Positions 9,498 to 22,312 are shown, numbered from the stretch's first letter. The stretch: DNA of 64,000 bases from Serratia sp. Ag1 (GCF_000743355.1 NZ_JQEI01000025.1:204672-268671), one strand, 5' to 3'. Numbers and translations are program-made. The notes: a model not told the origin generated them from the letters alone.

Positions 9498-10259
9498 ATG
9501 ATGTCGACTGAAAAGAACCCGTTTTCTCTGCAAGGAAAAGTGGCGCTGATCACTGGGGGCGCGGCTGGCATTGGCTTTGCCATCGCCGAGCATTATCTGC
9601 AAAACGGTGCAAAGGTAGTGTTGCTGGATCGCGTGCCGCAGGTGGCGGCGCTAGCTCAACAGTTGGATGCTGAATCAGCGTTGGGAATAGTGACCGATGT
9701 GACCGACAAAGCCGCGTTAACCCAGGCGGTCGCCCAGGCAAAAGCGCATTTTGGCCGCTTGGATGTGTTGGTCAACAGCGCCGGGATTGTCGCGCTGCAT
9801 CCGGCGGAAGAACTGCCGGAAGACGCTTGGGATCGCACCATGGCGATCAATCTCAAAGGGGTGTTTCTCGCCAGCCAGGTGGTGGGCCACTATTTTCTCC
9901 ACCAGGAGAGCGGCAGCATTATCAATCTGGCTTCTCAAGCCGGTGTGGTGGCGCTGCCCAATCACCTGGCGTACTGCGCCAGCAAGGCTGGCGTGATCGG
10001 TTTAACCCAGGTACTGGCACTGGAATGGGGGCCGCGCAACGTGCGGGTTAACGCGATTTCTCCCACCGTGGTGCTCACCGAACTGGGGCGCAAAGCCTGG
10101 TCGGGCGAAGTGGCCGAACAGATGAAACAGAAAATCCCGCTGCGGCGCTTTGCTGAACCGCAGGATATTGCTGCCAGCGCGCTGTTTTTAGCCAGCGATG
10201 CGGCCAACATGATCACCGGTGCCAACCTGCTGGTTGACGGCGGCTACACCATTCAATAA
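9498..10259 (+). CDS. Short-chain dehydrogenase/reductase, probable tetritol dehydrogenase
   Basis: A 253-residue classical SDR. NAD-binding motif TGGAAGIG is at residues 19-26, NSAG at 93-96, and the catalytic set is Ser146, Tyr159 and Lys163 (YCASK). It is a cytoplasmic oxidoreductase, most likely acting on a polyol or ketose. A D-threitol dehydrogenase (DthD-like) role, making D-erythrulose, fits the neighbours and would complement the zinc dehydrogenase upstream, which may prefer the other stereoisomers. The functional name is inference. ATG 9498 follows GAGGA. The gene is 28 bp upstream of dhaK. Confidence 0.83.
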   Translation: MMSTEKNPFSLQGKVALITGGAAGIGFAIAEHYLQNGAKVVLLDRVPQVAALAQQLDAESALGIVTDVTDKAALTQAVAQAKAHFGRLDVLVNSAGIVALHPAEELPEDAWDRTMAINLKGVFLASQVVGHYFLHQESGSIINLASQAGVVALPNHLAYCASKAGVIGLTQVLALEWGPRNVRVNAISPTVVLTELGRKAWSGEVAEQMKQKIPLRRFAEPQDIAASALFLASDAANMITGANLLVDGGYTIQ

Positions 10260-10287
10260 TGCCTATTTAAATGAATGAGAGGTAACG

Positions 10288-11289
10288 ATGAACAGAATCA
10301 TTAACGATCCCGATCGCGTGGTGGAAGACGCGATTCAAGGCTATCTGCAAGCTCATCCGAACTATTTTTCTGCCACTGACAACGCGCGGGTGCTCAAATA
10401 CCCGGCGGCACCGATTAAAGGCAAAGTGGGGATCGTCACTGGCGGCGGCTCAGGCCATGAACCGGCGTTTCTGGGCTATGTCGGCAAAAATATGCTGGAT
10501 GCGGTGGCGATTGGGGAGATTTTCTCTTCCCCGACCGCCGGGGCATTCCTTGATGCGTTCAAGGTGGCTGACAGCGGCGCGGGCGTTGCCTGCCTGTATG
10601 GCAATTACGCTGGCGATAATATGAACGTCAAAATGGCGATCAAAAAGGCGACGGCGGCGGGGATGACGGTGAAAACCGTGGTGGCAAATGACGATGTGGC
10701 CTCGGCACCCGCCAGTGAAATGGAAAAGCGCCGTGGCGTGGCCGGTGAGATCCTGATGTGGAAGGTCGGTGCGGCGGCAGCGGCCCAAGGCTACGATCTG
10801 GACGGCGTGATCGGCGCGGCGCAAAAGGCCATCAATCATTGCCGCTCGATCGGTGTTGGTTTGAGTTCTTGCACCATTCCGGCGGTGGGTAAGCCAAACT
10901 TCCATATTGAAGACGGCAAAATGGAGATCGGTATTGGTCACCACGGTGAGCCGGGGATTGAAGTTTCGCCGATCCAGTCGGCCTCGGCGATGGCTGGCAC
11001 GATGCTCGATTTTGTGCTTAACGATATGCCGTTACCGAAGGGGCAGGAAGTGGTGGTGTTGATCTCCGGGTTGGGAGCCACGCCAGTGATGGAGTTGTAC
11101 ATCTATTATGCCGAGATCGAAAAGCGCTTGGCCGCGCAAGGCGTTAAGGTGCATCGTTGCTATGTCGGCAACTATTTTACTTCGCTGGAAATGATGGGGG
11201 TGACGCTGACACTGATGAAGCTCGATGATGAACTGAAAACCTTAATCGATCTACCCGCCCATTCATTAGGCTTAACCCAGGTGGAGTAA
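10288..11289 (+). CDS. dhaK: DhaK-type ketose kinase, substrate-binding subunit
   Basis: A 333-residue DhaK subunit. The GGGSGHEP motif (residues 52-59, His57), Asp110 in NYAGDNMN, and His218 in IGIGHHGEPG match the residues that bind dihydroxyacetone covalently as a hemiaminal. The substrate may be dihydroxyacetone or, in this context, erythrulose; the two are close chemical relatives and DhaK homologues act as erythrulose kinases in known tetritol pathways. Its partner DhaL starts 4 bases after the stop. No dhaM phosphotransferase gene lies in the window, so the phosphate donor is open. Start ATG 10288 has GAGAGG upstream. Confidence 0.93.
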   Translation: MNRIINDPDRVVEDAIQGYLQAHPNYFSATDNARVLKYPAAPIKGKVGIVTGGGSGHEPAFLGYVGKNMLDAVAIGEIFSSPTAGAFLDAFKVADSGAGVACLYGNYAGDNMNVKMAIKKATAAGMTVKTVVANDDVASAPASEMEKRRGVAGEILMWKVGAAAAAQGYDLDGVIGAAQKAINHCRSIGVGLSSCTIPAVGKPNFHIEDGKMEIGIGHHGEPGIEVSPIQSASAMAGTMLDFVLNDMPLPKGQEVVVLISGLGATPVMELYIYYAEIEKRLAAQGVKVHRCYVGNYFTSLEMMGVTLTLMKLDDELKTLIDLPAHSLGLTQVE

Positions 11290-11292
11290 ACC

Positions 11293-11949
11293 ATGGAAGA
11301 ACATATTTCAACCCAGCATGGCAATGAGATTGTGGCCGCTTTGGTTCGGACGATCGTCAGTAATCGCGAATATCTCAGCGAGATCGACGGCGCAATTGGC
11401 GACGGCGATCACGGCATTAATATGGCGAAAGGCTTTGCCATGTGCGCTGAAGCCATCAAAGGCCAGCCACTGACGTTGGCGCAGGCGTTTGATGCGCTTG
11501 CTGACTCGCTGATGGAAGGCATTGGCGGTTCCATGGGGCCACTGTATGGCAGCCTGTTTATGGGGATGGCCGACAGCGTGAGCGATAAACCGCTGCTGGA
11601 TAAGCGGGCATTTCTGGCTATGTTGCAAAATGGCCTGAGTGAATTGCAGGACATCAGCAGTGCAGGCGTCGGCGACAAGTGCCTGATGGATACCTTGCTC
11701 CCGGCGATTGCGCGTTTTGAACAGGCGGTGCAACAAGGAGAGCGCTTTAGCGAAGCTCTGGCCCAGATGAAGCAGGCGGCTATCGCCGGGCGGGATTCCA
11801 CGCGCGATCTGGTGGCGAAGATTGGCCGTGCCAGCCGGTTGGGCGAGCGTTCGCGCGGTGTTCTGGATGCCGGTGCGGTGTCCTGCTGCCTGTTATTATG
11901 CCAATTGGCCGATCAGGTAACACAAGGCTTGAATACCGTGAGTGCGTGA
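11293..11949 (+). CDS. dhaL: DhaL-type kinase subunit, nucleotide-binding
   Basis: A 218-residue DhaL subunit, the all-helical nucleotide-binding partner of DhaK. The magnesium-binding aspartate motif IGDGDHGINM is at residues 35-44 and the GGSMGPLYGSLF segment lines the nucleotide site. In E. coli DhaL carries ADP that is re-phosphorylated by DhaM; fused homologues use ATP directly. Without a nearby dhaM, either ATP use or sharing of a DhaM encoded elsewhere is possible. Only 3 bp separate it from dhaK, implying translational coupling. It is followed by a dispersed repeat and then the regulator gene. Confidence 0.92.
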   Translation: MEEHISTQHGNEIVAALVRTIVSNREYLSEIDGAIGDGDHGINMAKGFAMCAEAIKGQPLTLAQAFDALADSLMEGIGGSMGPLYGSLFMGMADSVSDKPLLDKRAFLAMLQNGLSELQDISSAGVGDKCLMDTLLPAIARFEQAVQQGERFSEALAQMKQAAIAGRDSTRDLVAKIGRASRLGERSRGVLDAGAVSCCLLLCQLADQVTQGLNTVSA

Positions 11950-11961
11950 ATGGCTATCCCC

Positions 11962-12110
11962 AAAATAATTCGAGTTGCTTGTAGGCGGCAACGGAGCGAA
12001 GCCCTAGGAGCTTACTCAAGTAAGTGACTGGGGTGAGTGAGGGCAGCCAACACCCAAGCAACTTGAAGTATGACGGGTGATCCCCTTGTTTGCTGCAACT
12101 CGAATTATTT
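11962..12110. repeat. Dispersed intergenic repeat with inverted ends
   Basis: The gap between dhaL and the SorC gene holds an element with AATAATTCGAGTTGCTTG (from about 11965) at one side and CAAGCAACTTGAAGTATGAC (from 12055) at the other, mutually inverted. A second inverted copy of the outer end, GCAACTCGAATTATTT, lies at 12095-12110. The same sequence family recurs at 23769, 44337 and 53982, always between genes. It would fold into a long hairpin in RNA and might damp expression of the regulator relative to the upstream operon; that is inference. Confidence 0.75.
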
Positions 12111-12178
12111 AGAGTATATACTGCAGCTTAACGACCAAGGGGATACCGCCACACTTGCCGTGGGGAGCCTACCAATCA

Positions 12179-13141
12179 ATGGAAAAACACACCGTGTCCC
12201 AAGATAACGAACTGCTGACTGAAATTGCCGTTGCCTATTATCAGGACGAAATTACTCAGGAAGAGATTGCAAAAAAATTCGGTATCTCACGCATCAAAGT
12301 GGGGCGCTTGCTCAAGCGAGCCAAAGAAGAGGGCATCGTTGAGATCACCGTGCGTTACCACCCCGTATTCAGCACGCGCCTGGAGCAGCAGATGCTGGAG
12401 CGTTTTCCCATCAGCCGGGCGTTGATCGCACTCGATCACCAGGACGAAGAGGAGCAGCGGCGGCAGGTGGCGGCTTTGGTGTCGGGGCATTTGGCGATGT
12501 CCCTGAAAGATGACATGGTGCTCACGGTCGGGCAGGGGCGCAATGTGGCGGCGATTGCCGATCACATCGGCAGTGTCGCGCAGAAAAACTGCAAGTTTAT
12601 CTGTGGCATTGGCGGCACCCATCGCCCCGGTGATGCGATTAATGCCGATCATATCAGCCGCCGTTTGGCGAAGAAGTTTGGCGGCAGCAGCGAAACGCTG
12701 TACGCCCCGGCCTATGTAGAGAACCGGGCGTTAAAAGAAGCCTTTATGCAGAACGGCACCATCAAAGAAACCCTCGATCGGGCGCGCAAGGCGGACGTCG
12801 CGCTGGTGGGGATTGGCGACATGAATGAGAACAGCTACATGGTCAAACTGGGCTGGTTTACGCCGCACGAGATTATTGACGCCAGCCTGAATCAGGGGGT
12901 GATCGGCGATATCGCCGGTTACGACTTTTTTAATGCGCAGGGGCAGCATGTGGATACGGTGATGAATGATCGCGTCATCGGTTTAAGCATTGATGAACTG
13001 CGGCGTATCCCTTGTGTGATCGCCATCGCTTCGGAAAACACCAAAGCCTTGGCGATATTAGGCGCATTGCGCACCGGGGCGATCGATATTATCGCCACCA
13101 GTGCCCTGAATATCCGCACTATTCTTAATATGTCGCAGTAA
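12179..13141 (+). CDS. SorC/DeoR-like sugar-binding transcriptional regulator
   Basis: A 320-residue regulator. The N-terminal helix-turn-helix is within ITQEEIAKKFGISRIKVGRL (about residues 24-43). A large sugar-phosphate-binding domain of SorC type follows, including LTVGQGRNVAAIADHI and CKFICGIGGTHRPGD, with ALVGIGDMN further on. It most likely senses a phosphorylated intermediate of the pathway and controls the divergent region at 6717-7032. EryD, which controls erythritol genes in Brucella, belongs to the same family. The start is ATG 12179 with GGGGAG about 11 bases upstream; GTG 12194 is an alternative. Last gene of the cluster. Confidence 0.88.
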   Translation: MEKHTVSQDNELLTEIAVAYYQDEITQEEIAKKFGISRIKVGRLLKRAKEEGIVEITVRYHPVFSTRLEQQMLERFPISRALIALDHQDEEEQRRQVAALVSGHLAMSLKDDMVLTVGQGRNVAAIADHIGSVAQKNCKFICGIGGTHRPGDAINADHISRRLAKKFGGSSETLYAPAYVENRALKEAFMQNGTIKETLDRARKADVALVGIGDMNENSYMVKLGWFTPHEIIDASLNQGVIGDIAGYDFFNAQGQHVDTVMNDRVIGLSIDELRRIPCVIAIASENTKALAILGALRTGAIDIIATSALNIRTILNMSQ

Positions 13142-13246
13142 GCGCTGTTATTACAACTCCTCGGGCTAATTGTTCAGTGTGACATCAATGGCCTGATAAA
13201 AGGTATTAACCTGCTTTTCTTGGAATTAATCGACGCGAGAAACCGT

Positions 13247-14338
13247 ATGAAGCCTAAATCTGTCACGCTAAATGACGTCGCCGACTATGCCGGGGTGTCG
13301 TATCAAACGGTGTCACGGGTCTTAAATCGCGCTGAACACGTTTCGGGTAAAACCCGTGCCAAGGTCGAACAGGCAATGGCTGCGCTGAATTACGTGCCAA
13401 ACCGCGTCGCACAACAACTAGCGGGTAAACAGAGTTTTACGCTGGGGCTGGCGACCACCGAACTGGCGCTGCATGCACCTTCGCAAATCGCTTCGGCAAT
13501 TAAAACGCAGGCTAATCAGATGGGGTTTAACGTGGTGATCTCCATGGTGGAAGATCTTAGCGTTCAGGCCTGTCGCTCTGCGATAAATGAGCTGTTGGCT
13601 CAGCGGGTGGATGGTTTGCTGATTAATGTTTCTCTCAGCACTGAAGATTCTCATGCGATCGTACAAGCTTGTGGCGAGGTCCCGGCGCTGTTTTTGGACG
13701 TTGACCCCGCTTCTGAGGTATCCAGCATCCTGTTTGATCCCCATGAAGGGGCTCGTCAAGGGGTCGAACATGTGGTTGCGCTTGGGCATCGTGAGATTGC
13801 ACTGATTACCGGGCCGTTGGTCTCGATTTCGGCGCGTTTGCGCTATCAGGGATGGCTGGCTACGCTGGCTGAGCATCAGTTGGAACCTTGCTCTGTGCTC
13901 CATGGTGATTGGAGTGCGGTTTCCGGTTATCAGCTTACCGGGCAGATTTTAAACTTGCCAAAACACCCTACGGCGATATTGGTGGCAAACGATCAAATGG
14001 CGCTGGGCGTGCTGCGTGCGTTGCAGGAGTATGGGTTGCAGATTCCGGCACAGGTGTCGGTAGTGGGTTACGATGATACTGAAGACAGTGCTTGTTATTA
14101 CCCCCCGTTGACCACCATTAAGCAGGATTTTCGCATGTTGGGGCAGGAGAGTGTTAAGCACCTGGTTCAATGTCTGGAAGGGCGGAATAGGCCTCAGGCG
14201 GGTTCTTTGCGTTTGGCGACCCGCCTGGTGCAACGGCATACCACAGCGGCAGTGAATCAAGAAAAGGTACCGCTGCAACGCTTATCTCAGGAATTATTGC
14301 GTATCGCCCGCCAACTCTCCGCACTCGAAGGGAAATAG
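13247..14338 (+). CDS. lacI: Lactose operon repressor LacI
   Basis: A 363-residue LacI. The DNA-binding headpiece VTLNDVADYAGVSYQTVSRV (residues 6-25), then NYVPNRVAQQLAGKQ including the hinge helix, is nearly the same as in E. coli, with the same recognition-helix residues Tyr, Gln and Arg. The periplasmic-binding-protein-like core follows, and the C-terminus ends in a Leu-rich segment (LQRLSQELLRIARQLSALEG) that matches the tetramerisation helix. The start is ATG 13247; an upstream TTG at 13220 is unlikely. It lies directly upstream of lacZ in the same direction as in E. coli. It should bind the operator at 14448 and release it on allolactose. Confidence 0.95.
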   Translation: MKPKSVTLNDVADYAGVSYQTVSRVLNRAEHVSGKTRAKVEQAMAALNYVPNRVAQQLAGKQSFTLGLATTELALHAPSQIASAIKTQANQMGFNVVISMVEDLSVQACRSAINELLAQRVDGLLINVSLSTEDSHAIVQACGEVPALFLDVDPASEVSSILFDPHEGARQGVEHVVALGHREIALITGPLVSISARLRYQGWLATLAEHQLEPCSVLHGDWSAVSGYQLTGQILNLPKHPTAILVANDQMALGVLRALQEYGLQIPAQVSVVGYDDTEDSACYYPPLTTIKQDFRMLGQESVKHLVQCLEGRNRPQAGSLRLATRLVQRHTTAAVNQEKVPLQRLSQELLRIARQLSALEGK

Positions 14339-14379
14339 CCACCAAAGTGAAGGATCGGTGCTGATCCCTTCGCTGAATT

Positions 14380-17572
<3,193 letters not shown>

Positions 17573-17603
17573 CATTAACTCGCCATACTTCTGGTTGCCC
17601 TAC

Positions 17604-17647
17604 GGTTATATCGTTATCTCCGTGGCCGGGGGCACTGAAATATAACC
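17604..17647. other. Inverted repeat in the lacZ-lacY spacer
   Basis: GGTTATAT at 17604-17611 pairs with ATATAACC at 17640-17647, with a GC-rich centre. It lies between lacZ and lacY (137 bp gap) and could form an mRNA hairpin that stabilises or separates the two messages. There is no T-run, so it is not a typical terminator. Confidence 0.45.
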
Positions 17648-17709
17648 GGTATAGATAAGTTATTGAGCATTAACTCAAAATGCGTCTGGGTTTTGCACAA
17701 GGAATTCGC

Positions 17710-18972
17710 ATGTACTATTTAAAAAATACTAACTTTTGGATGTTTGGGCTGTTTTTCTTCTTCTACTTTTTTATCATGGGGGCCTATTTCCCGTTTTTCC
17801 CTATCTGGCTGCATAGCATTAATCAGATCAGCAAAAGTGATGCCGGGATTATCTTTGCCAGCATCTCCTTCTTCTCATTACTGTTTCAACCGATATTTGG
17901 CTTACTGTCAGATAAGCTGGGGCTGAGAAAACACTTACTGTGGATTATCACCGGGATGCTGGTGTTATTTGCGCCGTTCTTTATCTATGTATTTGGCCCT
18001 CTCTTACGCACTAATATTGTTTTAGGCTCTATTGTGGGTGGGATTTATCTTGGCTTTATTTATAACGGCGGCGCGCCAGCCATTGAGGCGTATATAGAGA
18101 AAGTGAGCCGTCGCAGTTCGTTTGAGTTTGGCCGGGCACGCTTATTTGGCTGCATCGGCTGGGCGTTGTGTGCTTCGGTGGCTGGCATTATGTTCACCAT
18201 CAACAATGAATTTGTATTCTGGCTTGGCTCTGGCTGTGCCTTGGTACTGGCGCTCCTGCTACTGATTGCTAAACCTGAAGCGGGGAACTCTGCACAGATT
18301 GCAGATAAGTTGGGGGCTAACAGCAAACCGTTTAATTTACGCCTGGCGTTCGAATTACTCAAAGACGCTAAGCTGTGGTTTTTAGCCCTGTATGTGGTGG
18401 GTGTTTCCTGTACCTATGAAGTGTTTGATCAGCAGTTCGCCAACTTCTTTATTTCGTTCTTCTCTTCAGCCGATCAGGGCACGCGTGTTTTTGGCTATGT
18501 CACTACCATGGGTGAATTACTGAATGCATTAATCATGTTTTTTGCTCCGCTGATTGTGAATCGTATCGGCGGGAAAAATGCGTTACTGCTGGCGGGGCTA
18601 ATCATGTCGATACGCATTATTGGTTCTTCATTTGCCTCTACGCCGTTAGAAGTGGTGGTTCTGAAAACCTTGCATATGTTTGAGGTTCCATTCCTGATCG
18701 TTGGTTGTTTTAAATATATTACCTCGGTATTTGAGGTGCGCTTCTCTGCCACGATTTATCTGGTTTGCTTCTGCTTCTTTAAACAATTAGCGATTATGTT
18801 TATGTCGGTCTTTGTCGGGAACCTGTATGAAAAAATTGGTTTCCACGGTGCCTACCTTATTCTGGGGCTTATTGCGCTGACGTTTACGCTGATATCACTT
18901 TTCACGCTGTCGGGGCGTGGGCCACTGTCGGCTTTTAAACGTGAGCCTGATGCGGTAAGGAATATGGCGTAA
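17710..18972 (+). CDS. lacY: Lactose permease LacY
   Basis: A 420-residue inner-membrane lactose/H+ symporter; E. coli LacY has 417. The N-terminus [20 protein letters not shown] is almost the E. coli sequence. [12 protein letters not shown] and [15 protein letters not shown] carry the equivalents of the substrate-site glutamate and arginine (E. coli Glu126 and Arg144). About 12 membrane segments. ATG 17710 has AAGGAA upstream; the frame could open 30 bases earlier without support. Its stop codon overlaps a potential lacA start. Confidence 0.95.
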   Translation: MYYLKNTNFWMFGLFFFFYFFIMGAYFPFFPIWLHSINQISKSDAGIIFASISFFSLLFQPIFGLLSDKLGLRKHLLWIITGMLVLFAPFFIYVFGPLLRTNIVLGSIVGGIYLGFIYNGGAPAIEAYIEKVSRRSSFEFGRARLFGCIGWALCASVAGIMFTINNEFVFWLGSGCALVLALLLLIAKPEAGNSAQIADKLGANSKPFNLRLAFELLKDAKLWFLALYVVGVSCTYEVFDQQFANFFISFFSSADQGTRVFGYVTTMGELLNALIMFFAPLIVNRIGGKNALLLAGLIMSIRIIGSSFASTPLEVVVLKTLHMFEVPFLIVGCFKYITSVFEVRFSATIYLVCFCFFKQLAIMFMSVFVGNLYEKIGFHGAYLILGLIALTFTLISLFTLSGRGPLSAFKREPDAVRNMA

Positions 18973-18992
18973 TGAACAGCAAGGAGAATGCG

Positions 18993-19613
18993 ATGATGCA
19001 GCGGGAAAGATTAGCCAGCGGGTATTTATACACTGATATGGATGAAAGCATGGCGGAAGAGCGCCTGCGCGGAAAAGAATTAGTCTATGACTTTAATCAT
19101 ACGCGCCCTTCAGAGCAGGCAAAACGTGAGGCGCTGATCCGTCGGCTGATGGGGAAAATCGGCAAAAACTTTTGGATTGAGCCGCCACTGCATGTTGCCT
19201 ATGGCAGCCAGATCGCGATCGGGGATAACTTTTACGCCAACTTTAATCTGGTGGTGGTGGATGACGGTAAAGTGCTGATTGGCGACAATGTGATGATTGC
19301 GCCGAATGTCACAATCTCCACCACCGGGCACCCGGTGGATCCAACGGTGCGTATTACCGGACAACAGTTTTCTTTGGCCGTAACGATTGAGGATAACGTC
19401 TGGATTGGCAGCGGGGTGATCATTAATCCCGGTGTCACCATTGGCCGTAATAGCGTGATTGGTGCTGGCAGCGTGGTGACCAAGGATGTGCCTTGTGATG
19501 TGGTTGCTGCGGGTGTTCCCTGCCGCGTACTAAGATCCATCGGCGAGCGCGACCGGATTTTCTACCATAAAGGGCGGCGTTTCGCAGATATTCCTGTAGA
19601 AACAGCAAAATAA
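18993..19613 (+). CDS. lacA: Galactoside O-acetyltransferase LacA
   Basis: A 206-residue left-handed beta-helix acetyltransferase that moves acetyl from acetyl-CoA to galactosides. Hexapeptide repeats are clear (IGDNVMIAPNVTI, VWIGSGVIINPGVTIG, NSVIGAGSVVTKD), and the catalytic His is in TTGHPVD. AAGGAG at 18981-18986 supports ATG 18993. An in-frame ATG at 18972, overlapping the lacY stop, would add seven residues. It completes the lacIZYA set. No hairpin terminator is evident before maeB. Confidence 0.93.
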   Translation: MMQRERLASGYLYTDMDESMAEERLRGKELVYDFNHTRPSEQAKREALIRRLMGKIGKNFWIEPPLHVAYGSQIAIGDNFYANFNLVVVDDGKVLIGDNVMIAPNVTISTTGHPVDPTVRITGQQFSLAVTIEDNVWIGSGVIINPGVTIGRNSVIGAGSVVTKDVPCDVVAAGVPCRVLRSIGERDRIFYHKGRRFADIPVETAK

Positions 19614-19800
19614 CTTTTCGTCGTGCATGGATGCGCTGATTTGTTGGTTTTTCATCCAATGAAATGCCTTTTTAACTTTTATTTGCGAGTTTCAATCAAG
19701 GTTATGGCACGGTTCAAAGTTTGTGACGATTCTCTCACTATACTGGTTCAGCGTTAACGTCTTACCTCAACATAAAAAGCAGCAAGTAAAGGAACCCATA

Positions 19801-22080
19801 ATGGACGAACAGCTCAAACAGAGTGCTCTTGATTTCCATCAGTTTCCTGTCCCAGGGAAGATCCAGGTATCACCCACCAAACCGCTGGCAACGCAGCGCG
19901 ATCTGGCCTTGGCCTATTCGCCGGGTGTGGCCGCGCCTTGTCTGGAAATTGCAGCCGATCCGTTAGCTGCCTATAAATACACCGCGCGCGGTAATCTGGT
20001 GGCGGTGATCTCCAATGGCACTGCGGTACTCGGCTTGGGGAACATTGGTGCGCTGGCGGGTAAACCGGTGATGGAGGGCAAAGGTGTTCTGTTTAAGAAG
20101 TTTTCCGGTATTGACGTGTTCGATATCGAAGTTGATGAGCATGATCCTGACAAACTGATCGACATCATTGCCGCGCTGGAGCCCACTTTTGGCGGCATCA
20201 ACCTGGAAGACATCAAGGCACCAGAATGTTTTTACATTGAGAAAAAATTGCGCGAGCGCATGAAGATCCCGGTATTCCACGACGATCAGCATGGCACCGC
20301 GATCATCACCACTGCCGCAGCGCTGAATGGCCTGAGAGTGGTGAAAAAGAACATCTCCGACGTGCGGCTGGTGGTTTCCGGTGCGGGTGCGGCTTCGATT
20401 GCCTGTCTGAACCTGCTGGTGGCGCTGGGGTTGCGCAAGCAGAACATTACCGTGTGTGACTCCAAAGGCGTGATCTACAAAGGTCGCGATGCCCACATGG
20501 AGGAGACCAAAGCGGCTTATGCAATTGAGGACAACGGCCAGCGCACGCTGGGTGATGCGATACCGAATGCTGATATGTTCCTTGGTTGCTCCGGCCCTGG
20601 CGTATTGACGCCGGAGATGGTGAAAACCATGGCCAGAGATCCTTTGATCATGGCGCTGGCTAACCCGGAACCGGAAATCCTGCCGCCGCTGGCCAAAGCG
20701 GTGCGCCCTGATGCGATTATCTGTACCGGGCGTTCTGACTATCCGAACCAGGTCAATAACGTGCTGTGCTTCCCGTTCATCTTCCGTGGTGCGCTGGATG
20801 TAGGCGCGACCACTATCAACGAAGAGATGAAGCTGGCCTGCGTGCATGCGATTGCCGATTTGGCGCTGGCAGAGCAGAGCGACGTAGTGGCTTCGGCCTA
20901 TGGTGGTCAGGAACTCTCTTTTGGCCCGGAATACATCATTCCAAAACCGTTCGATCCGCGCCTGATTGTGAAAATTGCTCCGGCAGTAGCCAAGGCGGCG
21001 ATGGAGTCCGGTGTGGCGACGCGGCCAATCGAAGATTTTGATGCCTACGTCGAGAAACTGACCGAATTCGTCTACAAAACCAATCTGTTTATGAAGCCGA
21101 TCTTCTCCCAGGCGAAGAAAGAAGTGAAACGCGTGGTGTTGGCAGAAGGGGAAGAGGAGCGCGTACTGCATGCCACGCAGGAGCTGGTATCGCAGGGGCT
21201 GGCGTATCCGATCCTGGTTGGCCGCCCGAGCGTGATTGAAAAGCGTCTGAAGAATCTTGGCCTGCAACTGACACCGGGCAAGGATTTCGAAGTGGTGAAC
21301 AACGAATCCGATCCACGCTTCAAAGAATACTGGGGTGAGTATTACCAGATCATGAAGCGTCGTGGTGTTTCGCAAGAGCAGGCGCGCCGTGCGGTGATCG
21401 GTAACCCGACGCTGATTGCGGCCATCATGCTGCACCGTGGTGAAGCCGATGCCATGATTTGCGGCACTATCGGTAGCTACCATGAGCATTACGAGGTGGT
21501 CGAGAAGGTGTTTGGCTTCCGCGAAGGGGCGCATGTGGCCGGGGCAATGAATGCTCTGCTGCTGCCGAGCGGCAACACCTTTATCGCCGATACCTACGTT
21601 AATGACGATCCGACGCCGGAACAACTGGCAGAAATCGCCGTGATGGCCGCGCAAACTGTGCGTCGCTTCGGCATTGAACCCAAAGTGGCTCTGCTTTCCC
21701 ATTCCAGCTTTGGTTCTTCCAATAGCCCAACGGCCCTGAAAATGCGTAAAACGTTGGCGTTGGTGAACCAGATGGCTCCAGAACTGGAGATTGATGGCGA
21801 AATGCACGGGGATGCGGCGCTGGTGGAAAGCATCCGTCACGATCTGATGCCGGATAGCCCACTGAAAGGGTCTGCTAACGTGCTGATTATGCCGAACATG
21901 GAAGCGGCGCGTATCAGCTACAACCTGCTGCGCGTGTCCTCTTCCGAAGGGGTAACCGTGGGGCCGGTGTTGATGGGCGTGGCTAAACCGGTGCATATCC
22001 TGACGCCGATTGCCTCGGTGCGCCGTATCGTCAACATGGTGGCGCTGGCGGTGGTGGAAGCACAGACCGAGCCGTTATAA
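19801..22080 (+). CDS. maeB: NADP-dependent malic enzyme MaeB (malic enzyme-phosphotransacetylase fusion)
   Basis: A 759-residue cytoplasmic enzyme that decarboxylates malate to pyruvate and makes NADPH. The malic enzyme part covers residues 1 to about 430, with [32 protein letters not shown], and [16 protein letters not shown] for NADP binding. The C-terminal part resembles phosphotransacetylase ([43 protein letters not shown]) and is thought to be regulatory. The start is ATG 19801 with AAAGGA upstream; an upstream in-frame codon at 19723 is not needed. A 677-codon frame on the opposite strand is a shadow. In E. coli the divergent neighbour is talA; here the lac operon intervenes. Confidence 0.96.
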   Translation: MDEQLKQSALDFHQFPVPGKIQVSPTKPLATQRDLALAYSPGVAAPCLEIAADPLAAYKYTARGNLVAVISNGTAVLGLGNIGALAGKPVMEGKGVLFKKFSGIDVFDIEVDEHDPDKLIDIIAALEPTFGGINLEDIKAPECFYIEKKLRERMKIPVFHDDQHGTAIITTAAALNGLRVVKKNISDVRLVVSGAGAASIACLNLLVALGLRKQNITVCDSKGVIYKGRDAHMEETKAAYAIEDNGQRTLGDAIPNADMFLGCSGPGVLTPEMVKTMARDPLIMALANPEPEILPPLAKAVRPDAIICTGRSDYPNQVNNVLCFPFIFRGALDVGATTINEEMKLACVHAIADLALAEQSDVVASAYGGQELSFGPEYIIPKPFDPRLIVKIAPAVAKAAMESGVATRPIEDFDAYVEKLTEFVYKTNLFMKPIFSQAKKEVKRVVLAEGEEERVLHATQELVSQGLAYPILVGRPSVIEKRLKNLGLQLTPGKDFEVVNNESDPRFKEYWGEYYQIMKRRGVSQEQARRAVIGNPTLIAAIMLHRGEADAMICGTIGSYHEHYEVVEKVFGFREGAHVAGAMNALLLPSGNTFIADTYVNDDPTPEQLAEIAVMAAQTVRRFGIEPKVALLSHSSFGSSNSPTALKMRKTLALVNQMAPELEIDGEMHGDAALVESIRHDLMPDSPLKGSANVLIMPNMEAARISYNLLRVSSSEGVTVGPVLMGVAKPVHILTPIASVRRIVNMVALAVVEAQTEPL

Positions 22081-22092
22081 GGCGAAAATGAG

Positions 22093-22120
22093 CGCCCCTG
22101 TTGCTACGGCAGCAGGGGCG
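22093..22120 (+). terminator. Hairpin downstream of maeB
   Basis: CGCCCCTG at 22093-22100 pairs with CAGGGGCG at 22113-22120, with partial pairing further inward. It begins 12 bases after the maeB stop. The T-run that follows is weak (GTTAATG), so termination may be partial. Confidence 0.6.
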
Positions 22121-22190
22121 TTAATGAGATGGTCACCCCCACCCTGTGAGCGGTACGCTGGCAGGGTGTTTTATTTCAGAGGGAACCATC

Positions 22191-22298
22191 ATGCAAAACG
22201 TGACGCTTATTGGTATCGAGCTCGGTAAACATTCTTTCCACGTTCACTGCCAGGACGAAAAAGGTAATGCCTTGTTGCGTAAACAAAAAATAGCGTAG
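22191..22298 (+). pseudogene. IS110-family transposase remnant (N-terminus only)
   Basis: A 35-codon frame, MQNVTLIGIELGKHSFHVHC followed by QDEKGNALLRK, corresponds to the start of IS110/IS1111-type transposases, whose N-terminal DEDD domain begins with this kind of GIDLGK motif. The expected first catalytic Asp appears as Glu here. The frame stops after a few more residues and the rest of the element is absent before yaiI begins. It is a scar of an old insertion between maeB and the yaiI-hemF pair. Confidence 0.75.
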
Positions 22299-22312
22299 CG
22301 GTTAATTAAAAG

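Noticed and set aside
19963..21996. 677-codon frame on the minus strand inside maeB
   Set aside because: It lies wholly within the conserved malic enzyme gene, its translation is His/Arg/Gln-rich and resembles no family, and such shadows arise from the plus-strand codon bias.
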